From Apteryx mantelli (taxonomy: Eukaryota > Chordata > Aves > Apterygiformes > Apterygidae), in the NCBI RefSeq assembly GCF_036417845.1, contig NC_090014.1, forward strand, positions 428,553-492,552: a stretch of 64,000 nucleotides of DNA. The letters run 5' to 3'. The notes under the pieces are model-generated. The model was not told the origin of the DNA. It did no database searches and was given only the letters and a program-made list of their open reading frames with translations. Below are positions 1 to 11,300 of the stretch, one piece after another. The stretch's first letter is position 1; each line of letters begins with the position of its first letter. The position numbers and the translations under genes were made by a program.

Positions 1-88
1 CCCTGGGACCCCCCCACCCCACCCCACCCCCAGGGGGGACCCGCCCGGACGCCTGGGCCCTCCCTGACCCCCCCCGGTGTCTCCGCAG

Positions 89-2352
89 CCCCCCCAGCTG
101 CCGCCGAGGCCCCCCCGAGCCCCCCGGGCCGCCCACGCCGTCGTCCACGTGGGCACCGAGACCCTCGTGCTGCACGGTGAGCCGGGACCCCCGGAACGGG
201 GCTGGGGACCCCCAAAAGGGGGATAGGGACCCCCGGAATGGGGCTGGGGACCCCTGAAAGGGGGTGGGGACCCCCGGAATGAGGCTGGGGACCCCAAAAG
301 GGGGATAGGGACCCCGGAACGGGCTGGGGACCCCCAAAAGAGGGATAGGGACCCCCAAAATGACAATAGGGACCTCCAGAATGGGGCTGGGGACCCCTGA
401 AATGGGGGTGGGGACCCCCAAAAGGGGATAGGGACCCCCAAAATAGGGATAGAGACCCCCGAAATGGAGCTGGGGACCTCAGAACAGGGATAGGGACCCC
501 CGGAACAGGGCTGGGGCCCCCTGAAATGGGGGTAGGGACCCCCGGAAGGGGGCTGGGGACCCCCAAAATGGGCATAGGAACCCCCAGAATGGGGCTGGGG
601 ACCCCTGAAACAGGAGTAGGGACCCCGAAATGGGCCTGGGGGACCCCCCAAAATGGGCCTGGGACCCCCAAAATGACAATAGGGACCCCAGAAGGGGGCT
701 GGGGACCCCCAAAATGGGAATGGGGACCCAAAAAGGGTTAGAAAACCCTCGAAGAGTTTGGGGACCCCCAAAATGGGCTGGGGACCTTCAGGAGGGACCT
801 AGGGGGCCCCCCCCCAAAAGGGGCTGGGGACCCCCCAGGGGGAGCTGGGGGACCCCCAAAATGGGGCTGGAGACCCCCCAAAATGGGCCTTGGGACCCCA
901 AATGGGGCTGGGGACCCCCCATATGGGGCTAGGGCCCCCCAAAGGGGGTTGAGGGGCCCTGGGGGGGGTTGGACCCTGATTTTGGGGGGGTCGGGGGGCC
1001 CTGGGGGGGTTCAGAGCCCCGTTTTGGGGTCTGGGGGGGGTCGGGGACCCCCGTTTCGGGAGCCCCCCGCTGACGCCGCCCCCAGGTTCTGCCCCCCGCA
1101 AGCCCCTGGGGGGCGCGAGAGCCGCGACCCCCCCGACCGCGACGAGGACAAGTACCGGGCGGCGGCGGGTGCTCAGGTGGGGCCGCGAAACGGGGCGAAA
1201 CGGGTGGAAACGGGCAAAACGGGGGGGTGGGGGGGAAAACGGGGAGCCCCCCCCAGCGGGCGCTCAGGTGTGGGCCGCGAAACGGGGTGAAACGGGGTGG
1301 AAACGGGCAAAACGGGGGGGTGGGGGGGAACGGGGAGCCCCCCCCCAGCGGGCGCTCAGGTGGGGCCGCGAAACGGGCGAAACGGGGCGGAAACGGGCAA
1401 AACGGGGGGGGGGTGGGGGGGGAAACGGGGAGCCCCCCCCCGGCAGGCACTCAGGTGGGGCCGCGAAACGGGGTGAAACAGGGCAGAAACAGGCAAAATG
1501 GGGGGACGGCGGCACAGGCTCTGGTGGGGACAGTGAAATGGGGTGAAAACGGGGCAAAATGGAGCAAAATAAGGGGAAATGGGGTGATAACGGAGAGAAA
1601 CGGGGGCTTGCAGCGTGCGCTCTGCGTGGGAGCAGGGGAAACGGGGCAGGACGGGGTGAAACGGGGTGAATTGAGGCAGGATTGGACAAAACGGGGTGAA
1701 ACCGGGGCGGAATGGGGTGAAACAGGGCAAAATAGGGCAAAACGGGGGCAGGACGGGGCTGGAACGGGGGGGCAAAAATGGGGCGGGATGAGGCAAAACG
1801 AGGCGAAACCAGGGACAAAACGGGCAGAATGGGACAAAATGGGCCAGGTGGGGGACGGAACGGGGCAAAATGGGGCAGAATGGGGACAAAAAAGGGGTAA
1901 AGGGGGGGCAGGAAGGATTCGGGGGGGGTTGGAGGGATTTGGGGTCAGGGAGGATTGGAGGGTCTGGGGGATCAGGAAGGATTCGGGGGGATCAGGAAGG
2001 ATTTGGGGGGTCAGGAAGGATTTGGGGGGGTTCAGAAGGATTCGGGGGTCAGGAAGAATTGGGGGATTTGGAGGGATTTGGGGGGTCAGGAAGGATTTGG
2101 GGGGGTCCAGGGGGATTCAGAGGGATTTGGGGGGGGTCCGGGGGCCCCTGACCCCCCCGTCCCCGCTCCGGCCCGCAGGTGCTGGCCCCGGGGGCGCCCC
2201 CCCCGCCCCCCCGCTGCTGGTCCTGGCCCTGGGGGGGGGCCCTGGCCTTCGTCGCCCTCCTCGTCCTCCTGGCGCGCCTGGGCCGGGCGGCCGCCGCCAA
2301 CGACCCCGCGCTGGAGCCGCTGCGCAACCCCCACCTGCGCGTGGGGCCCTGA
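89..2352 (+). CDS. ZFPL1: ZFPL1, C-terminal part (5' end outside window)
   Basis: Zinc finger protein-like 1 is a cis-Golgi integral membrane protein. Three coding segments are visible: 89-176, 1086-1176 and 2179-2352 (stop TGA 2350-2352). They encode VVHVG, then APRKP and an acidic DEDKYR stretch, then a hydrophobic helix ([19 protein letters not shown]) followed by ARLGRAA and the C-terminal NPHLRVGP. All are hallmarks of the ZFPL1 tail. The N-terminal B-box/RING-like zinc fingers lie upstream of base 1. Splice sites are canonical. Segment 2 needs one base removed from the G run near 1109, and segment 3 has frame changes in the C run (about 2197-2212) and the 9-G run (2231-2239), probably consensus errors. 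ZFPL1 next to TMEM262 and VPS51 matches human 11q13.1. Identification is by recalled sequence similarity. Confidence 0.9.
177..1080 (+). repeat. Minisatellite in ZFPL1 intron, ~20-bp unit
   Basis: Degenerate tandem units of about 20 bp (GGGGCTGGGGACCCCCAAAA-like) fill almost the entire intron up to about 960, then pass into G-rich simple sequence. No gene is seen inside. Confidence 0.85.
1160..1500 (+). repeat. Tandem copies of a ZFPL1 exon end with its splice donor
   Basis: The last exon bases and donor (GCTCAG|GTGGGG, exon end 1176) recur at 1267, 1359 and 1454 (last copy ACTCAG|GTGGGG), giving periods of about 91-95 bp. Each unit carries a few exon bases, the donor and A/G-rich intron sequence (CGAAACGGGG). 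Confidence 0.8.
1500..2150 (+). repeat. Minisatellites in the last ZFPL1 intron
   Basis: Two consecutive arrays. From about 1500 to 1900 the unit is AAAACGGGGCGAAATGGGG-like. From about 1905 to 2150 it is a ~20-bp unit containing TCAGGAAGGATTTGGGG. Confidence 0.8.
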
Positions 2353-2890
2353 CCCCCCCCCGGGGGGCAAATACCCCCCCCCGGGGGCAGATACCACCCC
2401 CCCGGGGGCAGATACCCCCCCTGCCAAGGAGCCCCATTGCTACGGGGGGGCCACAGATGCCCCCCCAGGGGGGTAAACGTGAGCCCAGGGGAGTAAACGT
2501 AAGCCCCCGGGGGTAAATATGACCCCTGGGGGGGTAAATACTGCCCTGAGAAGGGGCAATTTGGGCCCTGGAGGGGGTAAATACCCGCTTTGGGGGAGGG
2601 GGAATCCTTCCCTCCCCCGGGGTGCTGGGCTGGAGCTGCCGTGGGAGCCCTGATGACATGGGGGTGGGTAAATGCCCCCCCCCAGGGGCAATAAATGCCC
2701 CCCCATGGGGTAAATGTGACCCTGGGGGGGTAAATTGGGCCCTGGAGGGGGGAAATACTCAGCTTGGGTGGCAAATCTTTTCCCGGGGGGCAATAACCCA
2801 CCCCCCAGGGGGCAATTATAACCCTCAGGGGGCAACTACAACCCCCCAGGGGTAATTACAGCCCCGGGGGGGTAATTAACACAGCTGGGA
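2353..2890 (+). repeat. ZFPL1 3'UTR tandem repeat
   Basis: The 3'UTR consists of 20-30 bp units of the type CCCCGGGGGTAAATA(C/T) that become more divergent downstream. The ATAAA-like part of the unit repeatedly approaches poly(A) signal sequence. Confidence 0.75.
2690..2695 (+). terminator. Possible ZFPL1 poly(A) signal AATAAA
   Basis: AATAAA lies 340 bp after the ZFPL1 stop. It sits within the 3'UTR repeat, so it may be a chance product of the unit. Confidence 0.45.
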
Positions 2891-2928
2891 GAGGGCAAAG
2901 GGCCCCGGGGTGCCATTAGGCTGTGGCG

Positions 2929-2934
2929 TTTATT
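2929..2934 (-). terminator. TMEM262 poly(A) signal AATAAA
   Basis: TTTATT on the plus strand reads AATAAA on the TMEM262 strand, about 350 bp past its stop codon. It faces the ZFPL1 3' end. Confidence 0.65.
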
Positions 2935-2964
2935 AACGAAGGCAGGAGATAACGAGCGCCCCAA

Positions 2965-3235
2965 ATGGCCCGGACGCCTGGGCCCCTTCCCCGTGATGGA
3001 GACAGACCCGGACGCCTGGGCCCCTTCCCCATGATGGAGACGGGCCCGGACGCCTGGGCCCCCTGCAGGGACCAAGACGGACCCGGACGCCTGGGCCCCT
3101 TCCCCGTGACGGAAGCCGCCCCGGACGCCTGGGCCCCGTGTCCCCGCGGGCGACGTGGGGCCGACGCGGGTGGCGGGAGAAGGGCGGGGGGGGGGGGGGG
3201 GACCCGGACGCCTGGGTCCCTTCCCCCCCCCCCCG
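2965..3235 (-). repeat. TMEM262 3'UTR copies of the dispersed 17-bp motif
   Basis: Six copies of CCGGACGCCTGGGCCC, separated by spacers of about 30-40 bp containing CGTGATGGAGAC or similar. This is one of the cleanest clusters of the motif found throughout the window. Confidence 0.8.
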
Positions 3236-3279
3236 CGGGGTGGCCATTAAAGGCGCAGGTGTGACGAGCGCGTGGGGCC

Positions 3280-4470
3280 TCAGTAGCTCTCGGGCCGGTG
3301 CTGCAGGGTGCCGTACTCGAAGGCGACGCGGGCCAGGCACAGCGCGGCGTTGGCGGCTGCGGGGACGGGGACGGGGGGGTGGCGGGTGGGCGGTGGTGGT
3401 GTGTTGTCCCCCCCCTCCCCCGCCGCAGCGAGGGGCCCAGGGCGTCCGGGCCCCCCTCCCTTACCCAGCGAAGCCAGCGCCAGGCGGCTCGGGAAGGTGC
3501 TGCCGGGCCGGAGGCTGCGCAAGGCTCCCAGCAGAGCCCAGGAGAAACTCAGCACGTGCGAGAACTGCGGGGGGGGGGGGGGCAGGGGGGGTGGTTAGGG
3601 GGCCCAGGCGTCCGGGGAGGGGGCCCAGGGTGTGTGGGGGAGGGGAGAGGCAGGGAGGGACCCAGGTGTCCGGGGGGGGGGGATTGGGGAGGGGCCCAGG
3701 CATCCAGGAGGGAACCCAGGCTTCCGGGGGGGATTGGGGGGGGCCCAGGTGTCGGGGGGTGGGAAACAGGACTGAGGAGGGACCCAGGCGTCCGGGGGGA
3801 GAGGATTGAGGAGGGGGTCCAGGCATCTGGGGGGGGGATGGGGGGGGCCCAGGTGTCCAGGGGGATGAAGGAAGGGCCTAGGTGTCTGGGGGGGGGGGGT
3901 GAAGGAAGGGCCCAGGTGTCCAGGGGGGGGATGGGGGGGGGCCCAGGTGTCTGGGGGGGGGGGGGAAGGAGGGGCCCAGGCATCGGGGGGTATTGAGGAG
4001 GGGCCCCAGGCATCCGGGGGGGGGTATTGAGGAGGGGCCCAGCTGTCCGGGGGGGGTGAAGGAGGGGCCCAGGCATCCGGGGGGGGTGAAGGAAGGGCCC
4101 CAGGTGTCCGGGGGGGGGTGAAGAGGGACCCAGGCATCTGGGGGGGGTACGGAGGGGGGGCCCAAGCGTCCCGGGGGGGGTACGGAGGGGGGGCCCAGGC
4201 GTCCGGGGGGGGGGGGGGGAATGAAAGGGGGGGGGCCCAGGCGCCCGGGCCGCACCAGGAGGCCGCGGACGAGGCGCAGCCGGGGCAGCCCGGGCCGCCG
4301 GCGCTGGCCGAGGCGCCGCACGTCGACGCCCAGGAGGCCGCCGTGAGCCGCCAGCAGCAGAGCAGCGAGGCGGCCGCCAGCGCCGCCCCCCCCGGGCGCC
4401 GCCCGGCCCCCAGCGCCCTCCGCCACCCCCCCCGCCACCGGCGGCAGCACCGGCGACGGGGGCGGTGACA
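3280..4470 (-). CDS. TMEM262: TMEM262 (CatSper-associated small membrane protein), 5' end unresolved
   Basis: TMEM262 is a small multi-pass protein; in mouse sperm it is reported as the eta subunit of the CatSper channel complex. Three minus-strand coding segments are seen: about 4470-4256, 3564-3465 and 3356-3280 (TGA at 3282-3280). Exon 2 begins FSHVLSFSWALLGAL and the last exon ends RVAFEYGTLQHRPESY. From memory these align with the human FSQVISICWAAMGSL and the terminal RLSLEFLAINYREESH. Segment 1 holds LAALLLAAHGGLLGVDVRR, a first hydrophobic helix. Splice phases join cleanly (100-bp and 77-bp exons) with no indel in exons 2-3. No convincing start codon is seen; the region upstream is G/C repeat. 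The position between ZFPL1 and VPS51 on the opposite strand is the human arrangement. Confidence 0.75.
3590..4245 (-). repeat. Minisatellite in TMEM262 intron 1
   Basis: About 17 degenerate units of 30-50 bp, each with GGGCCCAGG(C/T)(G/A)TC(C/T)GGGG followed by a G run and often GATGAAGGA. The core is the dispersed 17-bp motif read on the plus strand. Confidence 0.85.
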
Positions 4471-4539
4471 GGGGGGGGCGACGACGGCGACGGGGGGGCG
4501 GCTGCGGGGCGGCCACCGAGCTCGGCGACGGGCCCGGGG

Positions 4540-4960
4540 GGGCGGCGGCTGGGTGACGCTCCGGGGTGGCCCCGAGGCTGTTGATGGGCGCCAGGGTGTC
4601 CCGAGGGGTGGCGGGTGACGTCTGGGTGACGTTCCGGGGTGGCCCCGAGGCTGTTGATGGGCACCAGGGTGTCACCAAGCCTGGGGGGGTGGTGTCTGGG
4701 TGACACTTTGGGGTGTCCCCAAGGCTGTTGATGGGCGCCAGGGTGTCCCCGAGGGTGGCAGTGACGTCTGGGTGACGCTCCAGGGTGGCCCCGAGGGTGG
4801 CGTCGTCGTCTGGGTGACGCTCCAGGGTGTCCCCGAGGCTGTTGATGGGCGCCGGGGTGTCCCCAAGGGTGGCAGTGACGTCTGGGTGACGCTCCAGGGT
4901 GGCCCCGAGGCTGTTGATGGGCGCCGGGGTGTCACTGTGCCTGGGGGGTGGCGTTTGGGT
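4540..4960 (-). repeat. Minisatellite upstream of TMEM262 exon 1
   Basis: Units of about 45-70 bp contain GGTGTCCCCGAGGCTGTTG, ATGGGCGCC and TGACGTCTGGGTGACGCTCC. On the minus strand it is open and would encode APINSLGDT/ERHPDVT repeats. No family is recognised, and it is treated as noncoding repeat. Confidence 0.7.
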
Positions 4961-5159
4961 GACACCCTGGGGTGTCCCCGAGCCTGGAGGGACGCCAGGG
5001 CTGCGAGGGACGGGGGATCCGGGTGGCCGAGAAGGGCTCACGGCGAGGGCCCAGGCGTCCGGGAAAGGCTCACGGCGAGGGCCCAGGCGTCCGGGCGGGA
5101 CCCAGCAGCAAGTCCCCGAGCCCCAGGGGCTTGTGGGAAGAGGGGCCCAGGCGTCCGAG

Positions 5160-5378
5160 CGCCCGCGGCCGTTGTGACGTCGCGGCCGTTCCGTCGCCGC
5201 CGCCGCCGCGGCGCTCGGCGGGCGCCATTTTCGCGCCGCCCGTTGCCATGGCGACGCGCGCCGCTTCCCGCCCGAGGCGGCGGGCGGAAGTGACGCGCGG
5301 GGAGGCGGTGGGGCCGGAAGCGGCGGGGCGGGGCCGGAAGCAGCTGTTGCAGCAGCAGCAGCGGCGGCGGGGGCGGCC
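5160..5378. promoter_or_regulatory. CpG-rich bidirectional promoter, TMEM262 / VPS51
   Basis: CpG-dense sequence precedes the VPS51 start. Visible motifs are a CRE-like TGACGTCG (5172-5179), an E2F-like TTTCGCGCC (5229-5237), an RFX X-box-like GTTGCCATGGCGAC (5242-5255) and several ETS cores CGGAAG (5284-5340). There is no TATA box. It lies between divergently transcribed genes, as expected for a shared promoter. Confidence 0.7.
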
Positions 5379-8300
5379 ATGGCGGAGGCGGCGGCGGCGG
5401 CCGGGGGCAGCCCCGAAGCCGGGGCCGAGGCCGATCCGGGGCCGAGCCGGGCCGGCGACGGCCCACGGGCTGCTCCAGCGCTACTACGGGCTGCCCGAGG
5501 CGGCGGGGGAGGCCCCGGACCCCGCCGACATTAACGGGGCCTCACTTCGACCCGGAAGTGTTCCTCACCAAGGTGACCTTTGACCCCCGGCGCCCCTAAG
5601 GCGACCCCCGCCCCACTCCCCCCCCCGATCCCTATGGGCCCCTATGGACCTCCATAGGGGCAGCGTTGGGGGGGGCCCGGGGGGCAGTTGGGGGCCCCGG
5701 GGGGGCAACTAGGGCCCCTGGGATGGTCGCTGGGGCATATTTAGGGGCTCAGGGGGGCGGTTGGAGGCCCGAGGGGGGGCAAATAGGGGTCCCGGGGGGC
5801 AGTTTTGGCCCTGTTTTGTCCCCCTAGCTGTGCAGCAGGTGCCCCCTGGGGCAGTTGGAGGTCCTGGAGGAGGTGTTAGGGGTGCTGGGGGGCAGTTAGG
5901 CCCTTTCAGGGGCAGTTGTGACCCCCTTTTTCCTCCCCATCTGCACAGTGAGTCCCCCCTGGGGCAGTTGGGGGTCCCGGGGGGGCAGTTGTGACCCCTC
6001 TTGCCCCCCCAGCTGCGCAGCGAGTGCCCCCTGGGGCAGTTGGGGGGCCCAGGGGGGGCAGTTGGGGCTTCGGGGGGGGGCAGTTGTGACCCGTTCTGCC
6101 CCCCAGCTGCGCAGCGAGTGCCCCCTGGGGCAGCTGCTGGCCCGCGAGGCCGAGCTGGTGCGGCAGATCCGGGCCCTCGACAGCGACATGCAGACGCTCG
6201 TCTACGAGAACTACAACAAGTTCATCTCCGCCACTGGTGCGGGTCCAGGTGTCCGGGGAGGGGGCCCAGGCGTCCGCGGGGGGGGGGCCCAGGCGTCCGG
6301 GGAGGGGGGCCCAGGTGTCCAGGGGGGGACCCAGGTGTCCGGGGAGGGGCCCAGGTGTCTGGGTGCTGGTTGCAGTACAGTGATGCTGGGGGGGCTCTGG
6401 GAGGGGCCCAGGCGTCCGGGGAGGGAGCCCAGGCATGGGGGGGAAGGTGGGCCCAGGTGTCTAGGGGGTCCGAAGCGTCCAGAGAACCCAGGAGGGGACC
6501 CCAGGCGTCCGGCTCAGGGGCCCAGGCATCCGGGAGAGGGACCCAGGTGTCTGGGGAGGGGGCCCAGGTGTCCGGAGAGGACCCAGGCATCCGGGGGGGA
6601 CCCCAGGGAGGGACCCAGGCGTCCGGGGAGGACCGGGACACGCAGGTAGGTGTCGGGGTGGGGGCCCAGGCATCCGGGGGACCCAGGCGTCCGGGCCGCG
6701 CCCTTTCTCCCCCCCCCCCCAGACACCCATCCGGAAGATGAAGGCCGACTTCCGGCGCATGGAGGCCGAGATGGACGGCCTGGCCGCCAACATGGCCGCC
6801 ATCACCGCCTCCAGCGCCCGCGTCAGCGCCGCGCTCCAGGACCGGCACCACCGCGGCGCCCAGCTCGCCGTGCGCTGGGGGGGGCCGGGGGGGGCAGATC
6901 TGAGGGGGTGGGGGGTCCTAGGGGGCAGATATGGGGGGTTGGGACAGATCTGAGGGGTTTGGAGGGATCCTGGGGGGGCAGATTTGGGGGGTTGGGGGCA
7001 TTGGGGATACCTGGGGGGCAGATCTGGGGGGTTTGGGGTAGATCTAGGGAGTTGGGGGGTCCTGGGGGGGCAGATCTGGGGGTGTTGGGGCAGATCTGGG
7101 GGGCTGAGGGGGACCCTGGGGGGCAGATTTGGGGGGTTGGGGGTAGATCTAGGGAGTTGGGGGGTCCTGGGGGGGCAGATCTGGGGTGTTGGGGCAGATC
7201 TGGGGGGCTGAGGGGGACCCTGGGGGGCAGATTTGGGGAGTTGGGGTAGATTTGGGGGGGCTGAGGGGGACCCTGGGGGGCAGATTTGGGGGGTTGGGGT
7301 AGATCTGGGGGTTGGGGGGACCCTGGGGGGGCAGATTTGGGGGGTTGGGGTAGATCTGGGGGGTTGGGGGGACCCTGGGGGGCAGATTTGGGGGGTTGGG
7401 GCAAATCTGGGGGGATGGGGGGACCCTGGGGGGCAGATCTGGGGGGTTGGGGGCAGATTTTGGGGGTTGGAGGGGCCCTGGGGGAGGCAGATCTGGGGGG
7501 GGAGGTTCCAGTCCCTAGCCCTGCCCCTGTGCTCTGGCCACGCCCCTTTGCTCTGGCCCCACCCCTGCCCCCAACCCCGCCTCCTTTGCCCTGGCCACGC
7601 CCCCATCACTAGCCCCGCCCACTCCCTTGCCTGGGCTCCCCCTTTTGCCCTGGCCCTGCCCCACCCCCCTGCTCTGACCCCACCCCACTCCTGACCCCGC
7701 CCCATCAGCGGTGGCCCCGCCCCTCTGTTTTACCCTGCTCTGTGATCCCGCCCCCAAGCATGCTTCTGCCTTGGCCCCACCCACATCACCCACATTCTGA
7801 CTCCACCCACCCCTGAGCCTGCCCCCACTCTGACTCCACCCCTGCCGTGGCTCCACCCACATTCTGGCTCTGCTCCTCTCCCAGCCACACTCTTGCTGTG
7901 ACCCCAGTGGTGCCTTAGCCCTGCCCCATCTCTGACCCCGCCCCCCGGCCTGGCCCCGCCCCCCGGGCCTGGCCCCGCCCCTTCCCCCCGCAGGGGTGCA
8001 CACGCTGCTGCGGAAGCTGCAGTTCCTGTTCGAGGTGCCGGGGCGGCTGCGGCGCTGGGCGGAGCCGGGGGGGGACGCGGGGCGGGCGGTGCGCTGCCAC
8101 GCCCGCGCCCGGGCCGTGCTGCGCCAGTACCGCCACCTGCCCTCCTTCCGCGCCATCGAGGACGAGAGCCGCGCCATCATGGCCGCCCTGGCCCAGCGCC
8201 TGCGCGCCCGCCTCCGGTGCGTCCTGCCCCTGCCCGCGCCCGTCCCACCCCGGGGGCGTTCACCCTGGGGGCTACTGACCGCCGCCCCGGGAAGCTTGCT

Positions 8301-11300
8301 CGCTGGGGGGTGTTCACTCTGGGGACTACTGACAACCGCCCCGGGTCAGCTTGCTCGCTTGGGGGGTGTTCACTCTGGGGACTACTGACAACTGCCCCAG
8401 GAACCTTGCTCGCTGGGGTGGTGTTCACTTTGGGGGCTACTGACCACCGCCCTGAGAAGCTTGCTCACTGGGGGGTGTTCACTCTGGGGACTACTGACAA
8501 CCACCCCGGAAGCTTGTTCACTGGGGGGGGCGTTCACTCCAGGGCCTACTGACGACTGCCCGGGAAGCTTGCTCGCTGAGAGGCATTCGCTCTGGGGACT
8601 ACTGATAACCCCTTAAAACCCTTTTTTTGGGGATGTTTACCCTAGGGCTTACTAACGACCATCCCAAAAACTTTGTTTCCTGAAGATGTTCGTTCTGGAA
8701 CCTACTAATAGCATTTATAGTATTATGTTACTATTTATTAAAATATTATTTAGTAGAGCATTATTAATTAACGAGTTTACTGATAAGTTTTGCAATATTA
8801 TGGTTTTTGCAGTACCTTAGTAGCATTGTTAACTCTGAAATCTACTGCTTTTTATTTTTTATAATGATTGTTGGCACTGAAACCTGATAGCCGACTTTAC
8901 TAATTCCAGGTTTTTTGCGTGTTATCTTTGTTAATCTGAAACCTAGTGGTGTCCGTTTTATGGTTCATCTCGCTTCTCCCCCAGGGACGGCGCCTCCGAC
9001 CCCAAGGAGCTGGCCGAGTGCGTGGAGCTGCTGCTGCAGCTGGAGGAGCCGCCCGAGGAGCTGTGCGAGGAGTTCCTGGCGCACGCCGGCGCCCGCCTCG
9101 AGGCCGAGCTGGCCGCGCTGGCCGCCGAGCTGCCGCCGGACGATGCCGATGACGCCGCCGCCGCGCCGCCGCCCGCCTCCGACATCCTCGACTTCGTCGA
9201 CCGCGGCTGCTCCGCCTTCGTGGGCAACTGTGCCTGCTGGTGACCTCGTACCGGGCGCTGTTCGAGGGGCGCGCGGGGGCGGCGGGCGCCCGCGGCCGCC
9301 TGGAAGCCTTCGCCGCCGCCCTGGCCGCCCGCTACTTCGCCCTGGTGGAGCGGCGCCTGGCGCTGGAGCGCGGCCTGGGCGACAACTCGCTGCTGGTGCG
9401 GGCGCTCGACCGCTTCCACCGCCGCCTCCGCCCGCTGCTCGACTGCTGCCGCGAGGCGACGCGGGCGACGGCGGCGGCGGCGGCAACGCCGGGCGACGCC
9501 TTGGTGGCGCGGGCGGCGCGGCAGCGCGTCGGCCGCTACCTGGGCGCCTGCAGAGCTTCTTCCTGGGCTGCCTGGGCGACGTGCGGCAGGCGCTGGCCGC
9601 CCCCCGCGGCCCCGGCAAGGAGGCGCCGCCGCTGCCCGACCTCCTGGCCGCGCTGGCCGCCTCCGCCCTGGCGCAGCTCAAGGCCGTGCTCGCCTACGTG
9701 CAGCTCTTCACCGCCAAGGACGTCGCCTTCGCCAGCCTGCCCTACTTCAAGGGTGCGCCGGCGGGGGGCGGGGGGGGGGGGCCTGGGGTGGGTTCGGGGG
9801 CCCGGGATGGGTTTTGGGGTCCCTGGGGTGGTTTTGGGGGTCCCTGGGGTGGGTTTGGGGGTTCCCAGGGTGGTTTTGGGAGTCCTTGGAGCGGATTTGG
9901 GATCCCAGGGTGGATTTGGGGATCCCGGGGTGGATTTGGGGTTTGCTGGGGTGGGTTGGTTTGGGGGTCCTGGGGCGGTTTGGGGTCTCTAGGTGGGTTT
10001 GGAGGTCCCTGTGGTGGTTTGGGGGTGGCAGCGGTGGTTTGGGGGGTCCCTGGGGTGGGTTTGGGGTCTCTGGGGTAGTTTGGGGGTGGCACAGGTGGTT
10101 TTGGGAATCCCTGGGGTGGTTTGGGGGGTTCTCAGGGTGGGTTTGGGGGGATTTCTGGGGTGGTTTTGGGGGTCCCTCGGGTGGGTTTGGGGTTCCTGGG
10201 GTGGGTTTGGGGGGTCTCTGGGGCAGTTTGGGGGTGGCAGGGGTGGTTTGGGGGTCCCTGGGGTGGTTTGGGGGGTTCTCAGGGTGGTTTTGGGGGTCCC
10301 TGGGGTGGTTTGGGGGGTTCTCAGGGTGGTTTTGGGGGTCCCTGGGGTGGTTTGGGGATCCCTGGGGTGGGTTTGGGGGTGGCAGGGGTGGTTTTGGGAA
10401 TCCTTGGGGTGGTTTGGGGGGGTTCTCAGGGTGGGTTTGGGGGATTTCTGGGGTGTTTTGGGGGTCTCTCGGGTGGGTTTGGGGTTCCTGGGGTGGGTTT
10501 GGGGGGTCTCTGGGCAGTTTGGGGTGGCAGGGGTGGTTTTGGGGGTCCCTGGGCAGTTTGGGGGTGGCAGGGGTGGTTTTGGGGGTCCCTGGGGTGGGTT
10601 TGGGGTTCCAGGGTGGATTTGGAGGGTCTCTGGGGCAGTTTGGGGGTGGCAGGGGTGGTTTTGGGGATCTTTGGGGTGGGTTTGGGGTTCCCGGGGTGGT
10701 TTTGGGGGTCCCTGGGGTGGTTTGGGGGATCTCTGGGAGGTTTGGGGGGTCCCTGGGGCGGTTTGGGGTGGCAGGGGGCAGTTTGGGAGTGGCAGGGGGC
10801 GGTTTGGGGGGTCCCTGGGGCAGTTTGTGGGGGGCAGGGATGGTTTGGGGGTCCCCAGAGTGGTTTTGGGGTCCCAGGGCAGTTTGATGGGTCTCCGGGG
10901 TGCTTAAGGGTCCCTGGGGCAGTTTGTGGGTGGCAGGGGGTGGTTTGGGGGGGGCCCTGGGGTGGTTTGGGGTCCCTGGGGTAGTTCAGGTTTTCTGGGG
11001 CAGTTTGGGGGTCCCTGGGGCAGTTTGGGGGTAGCATGGGGCAGTTTGGGGTCCCCAGGGCAGCTTGAGGGGTCTCTGGGGGCAGTTTGGGGGATCTCCA
11101 GGGTGGTTTGGGGTGTTTCTGGGGCAGTTTTGGGGGTCCTCAGGTTTGTTTGGAGGGTCCCTGGGGTACTTTGGGGTCCCCGGGGGCAGTTTGGGGTCTT
11201 GATGCCCGTAGGCGTTTTTGGGGGCACAGAAGACGTTTTTGGCGTTCTTGATGCCGCATTTTGGCCATTCCCGACCGTTTTCAGGGCCAAACGTGCCGTT

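Noticed and set aside
2600-2900. Telomere-like or centromere-like repeat
   Set aside because: The GGGGGTAAATA units lack the TTAGGG hexamer and are restricted to the ZFPL1 3'UTR.
4540-4960. Coding extension of TMEM262 through the minus-strand APINSLGDT repeats
   Set aside because: The known protein is short and has no such repeat, and the sequence is a typical minisatellite of this region.
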